From Porpolomopsis calyptriformis (taxonomy: Eukaryota; Basidiomycota; Agaricomycetes; Agaricales; Hygrophoraceae), in NCBI GenBank assembly GCA_951640195.1, contig OX621163.1, positions 2,852,001 through 2,916,000 on the forward strand: 64,000 nucleotides of DNA, given 5' to 3'. A model generated the notes under the pieces. It was not told the DNA's origin and made no database searches. It saw only the letters and a list, made by a program, of their open reading frames with translations. A program made the translations under genes and the position numbers. Positions 57,249 through 64,000 of the stretch are shown here, piece after piece. Positions within the stretch are counted from its first letter, which is position 1; each line of letters starts with the position of its first letter.

Positions 57249-60200
57249 TTGATTCCTGATCAAGGAGAGATCGCGATAATTCTAGATTACAACCACACTA
57301 CGTCTATGCTATCTATCAATTCCTGTGCGCTTCTATGCGCAACAAATAAAGTTTCAACAGTTTCCCATGCCTATTTATCCGCTTGTGACCTTCCCGACCT
57401 AATCTCTAAATCTCGATTGACTAGTGATCGACCTTCCGATTCTGACCATCTCGATTGATCGATGGAAATTGCAACCTTCCTCACATCGAAAAAGAAATAC
57501 AAACCCGTCTCAAAGAAAGTTCACTCCGTAGTAGCTGAACTCCCCAACAAGTTCCAAATCATTTGGAAAATCCTTGGCGATCCACTCACGGACATGCCAA
57601 CACTTGACCCGAACCCCCCGATGTTTACTCCAACCAAACGATATATGACTGAACGAATGGAGCTTTTTGATAAAGCTCACCCCGGAGATTTCCTTTGGCC
57701 TCAGGAAAGGGCTCTCCTTCACGATTTCATGAGAAAACAAGATCTCGCTTTTGCCTGGAATGACTCCGAATGAGGACGTTTCAGATCCGACTTTTTCCCT
57801 CCCGTCGACCTTCTGGTCATACCACATATGCCTTGGGTGCAGAAGAATATTCCGATTCCCCTAGGGATCTACTATGAAGTATGCAAAGTTATCCAGCAGA
57901 AAATCGATGCTGGTGTCTACGAACCCTTGAACTCCTCCTACCGATCACGATGGTTCACTGTTCTAAAGAAAGGAGGAAAAGAACTTAGAATTGTTCACAG
58001 TCTCGAACCACTCAATCAAGTCACGATTCAACATTCGGGAGTGATGCGATCCCCAAACACTTGGCCGAACAGTTCAGCGGACAATCCTGTGGCGCTATGT
58101 TCGATCTTTATGTCGGATATGACGAACGAGTGATCGCGCCTTCGTCTCGCAATCTAACCACGTTCCAAACACCCTATGGGGCTCATTGACTAGTTACCCT
58201 ACCAATGGGATGGACCAACTCTGTGCCTGTTTTTCACAACGACGTTACCTATATTCTCCAACCAGAGATTCCGGAGTTTACAATCCCCTATATTGACGAT
58301 ATCCCTGTGAAGGGTCCTGCGACTCGATATGTACTACCTGACGGATCCTATGAAACGATTCCAGAGAACGACGGAATTCGACGATTCGTATGGGAACACT
58401 TCGGGAATCTCAATTGGATAGTCCAGCGAATGAAATATTGCAGTGGAACCATGTCAGGCTATAAATCGTTCTTGTGCGCAGAAGAAACCACCATTCTCGG
58501 ACACCAATGTACTCATTTAGGATAACTACCAGACGAATCGCGTGTCTCAGCGATCCGAAACTGGGGTCCCTGTAAAGACCTCTCCGAAGTTCAAGCCTTC
58601 CTTGGCACTATCGGCGTCATTCGGATATTCATTCGCAACTTTGCGCATCAAGCGCACCACCTAGTCAAGCTCACTAGGAAGGATATGCCTTTCGAATTTG
58701 GTCCCGATCAGCTCGCTGCTCAAGAGGACTTAAAACAAGCCCTTTTAGAATCACCCGCTCTACGAGTTCTTGATTATACTTCTGACACTCCCGTCATACT
58801 CGCCGTCGACACCTCATATATTGCGGTTGGCTTTCATCTCTGCCAATGCGATCCTGATGACCCAAAGAAGCGGTACTATAATCGATTCGGTTCAATCATG
58901 TTGAATGATCGAGAAAGAAGGTTCTCTCAGCTGAAACTCGAAATCTACAGTCTCTATTGAGCCTTGAGATTGCTCTGACTATACCTCATCGGCGTTTGGA
59001 ACCTCATTATAGAAGTCGACGCTTGGTATATCAAAGGAATGCTAGCGAACCCAGACATCGCACCTCAAGCTAGTATTAACAGATGGATCATAGCGATCCT
59101 AACGTTTCATTTTACCTTGGTACACATCGCTGGTTCGAACCACAGTCCCGATGGTCTCTCTCGACACCCCTGACAGCCTGATAACTAAGACGACGAAGAA
59201 CCGATCAATAAAGACTTTGACGACTGGATTGATTGCGTTCATGGATTAATGCACCAAATCAATGATTCGCCCGCGCCCCGAACGAAAACCCTCCGATTGC
59301 CCACCTCAGTTTACTCGCAGAGTAAACATTTCAGTGAGGAGGAGGAGGACCCTATCCACCAACGTACCGATTCTTACAACATTGTTCCATGATCAGAAGC
59401 AGCTCAGCAAGACGATCAATGACTTCTCCTCATTCGAAAATGGCTCTCAGATCTTGAACGACCAAGCAACATGTCCGACAGCGACTACGCGAGTTTTATA
59501 TGATACTGCGAAGAGTTCTTCATCGACAACGACTGACTATGGCGAAAGGATAGACAAGGAGCTCATAAATTAGTCATCAATCCGGATCGCCAATTAGCGA
59601 TCATGATGGAACTTCACGATCGAACAGGCCACAAGGCTATCTTCGCTACCCAATCAATCATTTCCGAATGCTTCTGGTGGCCTCATATGGCACCCGACAT
59701 AGTCTGGTTCATTCGGACGTGTCATACCTGTCAGGTTCACCAAACCATGCAAGCCCTCGTTCCTCCGACCATCTCCACGCCAGCTCCCCTATTCGCCAAA
59801 ATCTATGTCGACACTATGCATATGCCCCAATCTGGTCCTTTTCGATATATCGTTCAAGGGCGATGCTCCCTCACCCACTATCCTGAATTTCGAATGCTTC
59901 ATTCTCAAACAGCGAAATCGATTGGCGAATGGATCTTCAAGGATATAATCTGTCGCTGGGGCTCCCTTCGAGAAATTGTCACAGACAACGGAACAGCCTT
60001 CTTAGGAGCTGTAGATCACCTTGCCAAGCGCTATCAGATCAACCACATTCGCATCAGTGGATACAACTCTTGCGCGAATGGAATAGTTGAACGATCTCAC
60101 TTCAACGTATGACAATCGCTATTCAAAGCTGTCAATGGTGATCAGAAGCAATGGTCCATCGGAGCCTACTCTGTATTCTGGGCTGAGCGCATCACTACCC

Positions 60201-60772
60201 GAAAGCGATTGGGGTGCTCACCCTACTTCGCCATCACAGGATCTCAGCCATTGCTTCCTCTGGATATTTCCGAAGTGACATATCTCCTGCCCACTCCAGA
60301 TTTGGTTCTGTCGATGACTGATCTAATTTCGCAACGCGCAATCGCTTTACAGAAACGAGACGCTGACTTAGAGCAACTTCGATCGAAGGTTCTCACTGCT
60401 TGCCTACGATCCGCTGTTCGATTTGAGAAGAAACACGAGAAGACCATTCGCAACTACAACTTCAAGACTAGTGATCTCATACTCATTCGGAATACGAAAA
60501 TTGAGAAGTCTCTCAATCGAAAGATGCGTCCTCGATACCTAGGACCCCTGATCGTGATATCTCGAAACCTAGGGAAAGCTTATATCGTTGCAGAGCTCGA
60601 CGGATCCATCTTACATTGCCCAATCGCGGCATTTAGAGTCATCCCATACTTCGCTCGAAGATCAATCGCAATTCCCGAACAATTCCTCGATATATCGACT
60701 TCACAACTTAGAGAGATGGAACGTTCACTAGCTAGTGAACCACTTGATAGCGTTGCAATCGAGGACTTGTAA
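57249..60772 (+). pseudogene. Element B pol: RT, RNase H, integrase (decayed)
   Basis: Colinear with element A pol. RT PYIDDIPVKGP, RNase H VILAVDTSYIAVGF and integrase VTDNGTAFLG with GIVERSH are retained. There is a frameshift near 58050 (after VTIQHSGV) and numerous TGA, TAG and TAA stops. Several codons that are stops in A are sense here, which shows independent decay. Confidence 0.9.
59325..59343 (+). other. Element B central PPT candidate
   Basis: The same 19-base sequence as in element A at the RNase H/integrase boundary, followed by additional GGA repeats. Confidence 0.6.
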
Positions 60773-60907
60773 CCTGCCATAATGAAACTCGATGCAATCT
60801 TTTTTTCTTTTCAAGTCTTTCTTTCATTTTTTTTAGAATCAAAAAATACAAATTTTAAAAGGAGAAGACTAGAGGCTACAACAATTATACAAAACAAAAG
60901 TAAAAAT

Positions 60908-62492
60908 CTACAACTGGTCCAAGACCATCTCCTCTTCCCTCTCTTCTAAACCCCTTAATATCTCTTCGAGAATGACGATTCGCACCTTTACGCGCGCATT
61001 CTCCTCCGCAATCGCCGCCAAAACCTCTTGCAACTTGTCTTCATCGGCAGCCACCACCTTTGCCTTTCCTTTCTGACCCGCGATCAGTGGTGTCATTTCC
61101 TTCGAGCCTTCGCCCACCGTTTCCTCTTTGAAAGGTGGCGTCTCGTCGATATAGACAACTGGACCTGAAAAGAATTAGTTAGAAAGAATAAAACCAACAA
61201 TAGAAAAAGAAACACTTATGAGATATGGCCCTCGCCGATTTCCGAACCCCCTTCTTCGATTCCTCTGCCGTCGCCAACTTGTTCGCGCCCTTTGACTCCC
61301 CCTTGGGCCGCGGCTTGAATTTCTTCCCCAATCGCATTTCCCCCTTCCAATAGCACCCGCGCTTATCCATTACGCACTTGGCGCATAACGGATTGGCAGG
61401 GTCGATCTCGCACTCCGCACCGACCTTCTCGCAAAAATCACACTGCGAAATAAAGAAGTCCATTAGTGAAACAAAAATAAGATAAAAGAAAGAAAACTTA
61501 CCTTGCCCTCGACCGGGCGCAAGGTCTCCTCCATTGCCTTTCGCTTGCGGTACTCCCGCGTTGTGATTGCAGGGAGCAACCGTCCCTTTGCCGCCATCCT
61601 CTCCCAATGCGCCACCTTCGACTGCTCGACCAGTTCTTCAGCAGTCAGCGATTGCGCTGCTGCCGCTGATTCATTTTCGCCATCCAGGGGCTGGTGCCCA
61701 TCCTCCGTCATCTCCGTCGTCGCCCCCGTCGTGTCTGGCATGTCAGCCAACACTTCCGCCGCCTTCATTCCACCTTCACCCTCCACCTTTTCCATCTCAC
61801 GACAGAACTCCTCCTCATCGATCTTCCCGTCCATAAGCGACTGGAGGAGCCTCTTGTAGGCTTCCTCCACCTGCTTCCGGTTCTCCATGTCCCGTTCCTC
61901 CCATTCTCGTTCTTCTCGCTCCTCTCGCTCCCGCTTCTCTCGCACCTCCTGTTCCACCCTCTCGACCCGCTCGCATTCCTCTCATTCCTCTCATTCCTCA
62001 CGCTCTGCTCGCTCTTGCTCCTCTCGCTCCTCACGCTCGACCCTCTCTCGTTCCTCCCGCACAGACGTCTCTGCCTTCTCCTTCGCCTCGCGCTCCCCTT
62101 CCACCCTTCGCTCTCACTCTACCCTCTCTGCCTCTGCTTTCTCCTCAACCTCCCGACGCACGACCTCTGCCAGCCTTGGCATCAGCAACTCCCCCACCTA
62201 CTCTAACCATTCCCACTCTTCGAAAGTGTCGAAGGTCTCGCGGGCCTCCTTTTGCCATGCGACGACCTCGTCGTCTGTCAATGTTTGCTTCAGGGCCTTG
62301 ATGACCCAATTATATGCGATCTAAAAGATGGATTAGTGAAGAAAAACAACTAAAAAACATGAGACTTACCAGCAGTTTACAAAACTGTTGCCACAAGACT
62401 TTATAGTCTTCGGGCTCGGCAACTCCATCTGGGAGCGACCTCATCTGGTCGCAAATCTTCTCTTTCGCGATGGTTATTACGTTTTTTGCCAT
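60908..62492 (-). pseudogene. Element B antisense accessory gene (decayed)
   Basis: Second copy of the gene at 46867-48452, with the same four-exon layout. It starts at 62492 (MAKNVITIAKEKICDQMRSLPDG) and ends at 60908 (EEEMVLDQL). The six cysteines with X2, X6, X8, X2, X6 spacing are all kept. Exon 2 has several stops in the Glu/Arg repeat. The donor of the last intron reads CATAAG where A has CGTAAG, so it would no longer splice. The solo LTR at 62507 separates it from the upstream TATAAA-containing region. Confidence 0.75.
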
Positions 62493-62588
62493 TGCTGATT
62501 GTCTTGTGTCATGATCCCAAACTGATTTGGTATCAAACTTAACCAAAGATCATGCATTCAGCAAGTAGCATCCATAGCTCAAATATCC

Positions 62589-62697
62589 TTTATCTTATCT
62601 TATCTGATCTTATCTTAGATAAGATATCACTGTCCTTCACACATTATCTTATCTCAGATAAGATACACTACTATCTTTACTTATGCTATCTTATCAT
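62589..62697. promoter_or_regulatory. GATA-factor-type site cluster
   Basis: Nine TTATC or GATAA cores in about 110 bp, including AGATAAG twice. GATA factors such as AreA/NIT2 bind HGATAR in fungi; binding here is inferred. Confidence 0.5.
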
Positions 62698-62716
62698 GGA
62701 CAATAGCATTCTTCCC

Positions 62717-62920
62717 ATTGTTCTCTGAGTCAGAATAACTCATATCCCATTTCTCTATTGTTCTGTCATCACTCCATTGTTCTCTGAGTCACTATGACTC
62801 ATATTAATCTTCCCCATTGTTCTCCTCATTGTCTGACTCATGGTGAGTCACAATTCAAACTCCTCATTGTTCTTTTATCCATTGTTCTTATTTCCTATTG
62901 TTCTCATTGCCCATTGTTCT
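62717..62920. promoter_or_regulatory. Array of ATTGTTCT repeats with AP-1/Gcn4-like sites
   Basis: Eight exact ATTGTTCT octamers, plus inverted pairs such as GAGTCACTATGACTC, ending just upstream of a TATA box. ATTGTT is the HMG-box core, and TGACTCA the bZIP (Gcn4/Cpc1) core. Confidence 0.5.
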
Positions 62921-63672
62921 CAAACATATATAAAGGGCCCCCTTTTCACCAGTGAGGAGTTCAGTTGACTTTTAACCCACTTTTACCCCACTCCCCTCCC
63001 CCTAGTCTACTCTTCCCCTTTTCCCTTGAACTCACCCCTAGTACTCAGTACCTAGTACTACCCCTTATTGATACTACTTGTCTGTAGTCAATACATCCAA
63101 TCCAATCTAGTCTATTAAGCTTATACCCTGTGTGATTTCGCCTAAGCCCTCTTACGTTAAGAACCAACTTAGGAATCACCCCTTGACGTATTTCTGTAAG
63201 TTGAAGATAGCCACTGAGGACTATCTTATCTTACTTCAGCCCCTGCTTATTCATCACATTCTCTAAGTCTCAGTCCTTATTGGAGAGACCTCACTGTGAT
63301 ACATATTCTTCTAAGTCAGCCGTTGACTTCATTCTTGCTCTCCCAGTCAATACTATCCATTGAGTTTGGATAGCCTGCTCATCTGTACATCCTAGCCAAG
63401 GATTACTCAAGCCCCATCAAAGGAGGAAGTGATCATTACCCAATCAACTCACATCTCCCCCGAACAACTAGGACCTACTTGATTGACGTATAACTCCAGT
63501 AGTCCTAGAAGTGAAGTATTTATATTTCACCTGATACTTGACGCGGTTTTCTTGGCGTTGTGGTATGCGATTTGAAGACGGTCATGTCTGAAGAGGAATG
63601 TGACACAGTTGTCACACTTATAAATGTGCCTCGGCAACTACTGGCAAATCACGTGATTGACTGAGGACAGTC

Positions 63673-63693
63673 AACATTTCAGTGAGGAGGAGA
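63673..63693 (+). other. Element B 3' polypurine tract
   Basis: The same sequence as in element A, abutting the 3' LTR. Confidence 0.7.
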
Positions 63694-64000
63694 TGATACG
63701 ACCCCTCCGTCCCCTGAGCACTGTATATTCAACTATACGAATACTAGATGCCTACCAAGTCCTTCGAACATGAACTCGAACCCTTCAAATGCTCCCAATA
63801 GCTCCCGAACGTCCCAAACGACTTTGAGAATCATTGAACACTCCAAACGCGATCGAAGCTTTCCGAATGCGAATGAAAGTTTGTATATCAAAGGGAAGAC
63901 ACTATTCAAAGGCATCGGTTCTCTTCTATTTCTCCCTTTTCATTTGATTCCTTCATTCCCATTTACTACTTTTCCCTTAGATCATTAGAGAGGCTCCCCT
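63694..64000 (+). repeat. Element B 3' LTR, partial
   Basis: First 307 bp of the 608-bp LTR; the rest is outside the window. Confidence 0.88.

Larger units (their letters stand above)
53425..57252 (+). pseudogene. Element B gag-protease (split by insertion, multiple stops)
   Basis: Homologous along its length to 41100-43223 of element A. It breaks at 54843 and resumes at 56554 after the nested element. Early stops include TAG at 53761 and several TGA codons where A has CGA. The protease part (56734-57207) retains IIDPGSQI. The zinc knuckle reads CVFCGSPDHFIGSC. It confirms that A and B derive from an open ancestor. Confidence 0.9.
62507..63536 (+). repeat. Solo LTR, 1,030 bp, rich in transcription-factor-like sites
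   Basis: Ends TGTCATGATCCC...CCTGATA (probably from TGACA), flanked by CTTG on both sides (62503-62506, 63537-63540). It interrupts sequence contiguous in element A near 48464. It has nine TTATC/GATAA motifs (62589-62697), eight exact ATTGTTCT copies (62717-62920) interleaved with GAGTCA/TGACTC motifs, and TATATAAA at 62927-62934. Confidence 0.8.
52559..64000 (+). mobile_element. Element B: second copy of the element A family, with nested insertions, cut by window end
   Basis: The 5' LTR is 52559-53166 and the 3' LTR begins at 63694 and runs off the window. Its order is the same as element A. Two insertions split it: the 1.7-kb LTR-like element at 54844-56553 inside gag and a 1.03-kb solo LTR at 62507-63536 just upstream of the antisense gene. 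More stops and transitions than in A suggest an older copy. Confidence 0.92.

Overview
This window looks like nuclear DNA of a mushroom-forming basidiomycete (Agaricomycetes-type). The evidence is dense 45-60 nt GT-AG introns, an actin gene with a 6-nt micro-exon, a SSN8-type cyclin C, a DUF6532-like gene, and Ty3/gypsy elements decaying mainly by changes at CpG. The species is not identifiable by eye. All spliced models were assembled by hand from open frames, splice signals and phase arithmetic.

Layout. Positions 1-1193 hold a decayed copy of an LTR-like element that recurs intact near 55 kb. Positions 3.3-29.6 kb are host genes: a small secreted repeat protein, cyclin C (-), protein O-mannosyltransferase (+), mitochondrial malate dehydrogenase (+), a ~1,795-codon ankyrin protein with a nucleotidyltransferase-like N-terminus (-), an F-box protein (+), a divergent 375-aa actin paralogue (-), an RSA3-like ribosome assembly factor (-), an SH3 + Ras-association scaffold (+), and a ZZ-finger/SAP-like protein (+). 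A DUF6532-like gene lies at 30.7-31.7 kb. Cyclin C/PMT and RSA3/SH3-RA share short divergent promoters; MDH and the ankyrin gene converge.

Positions 33.1-64 kb are a nested repeat block. Element C (33103-39884) is a chromodomain Ty3/gypsy element with a self-priming-type PBS and an extra ORF after pol. Next is a ~78-bp minisatellite, split by element A (40231-49226, Ty3/gypsy, 608-bp LTRs) and by a 388-bp solo LTR with a perfect target duplication. Element B (52559 to beyond the window) is a second copy of the A family, itself invaded by a 1.7-kb LTR-like element carrying an intact antisense three-exon gene, and by a 1.03-kb solo LTR.

The most unusual content is: (i) a spliced antisense accessory gene between pol and the 3' LTR in A and B, encoding a coiled-coil protein with a Zn2Cys6-pattern cysteine cluster; (ii) the 1.7-kb LTR-like element with its zinc-knuckle-type antisense gene; (iii) a duplicated polypurine tract at the RNase H/integrase boundary of A and B, resembling a central PPT; (iv) the self-priming signature of element C. 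Decay in A and B is dominated by CGA becoming TGA or CAA.
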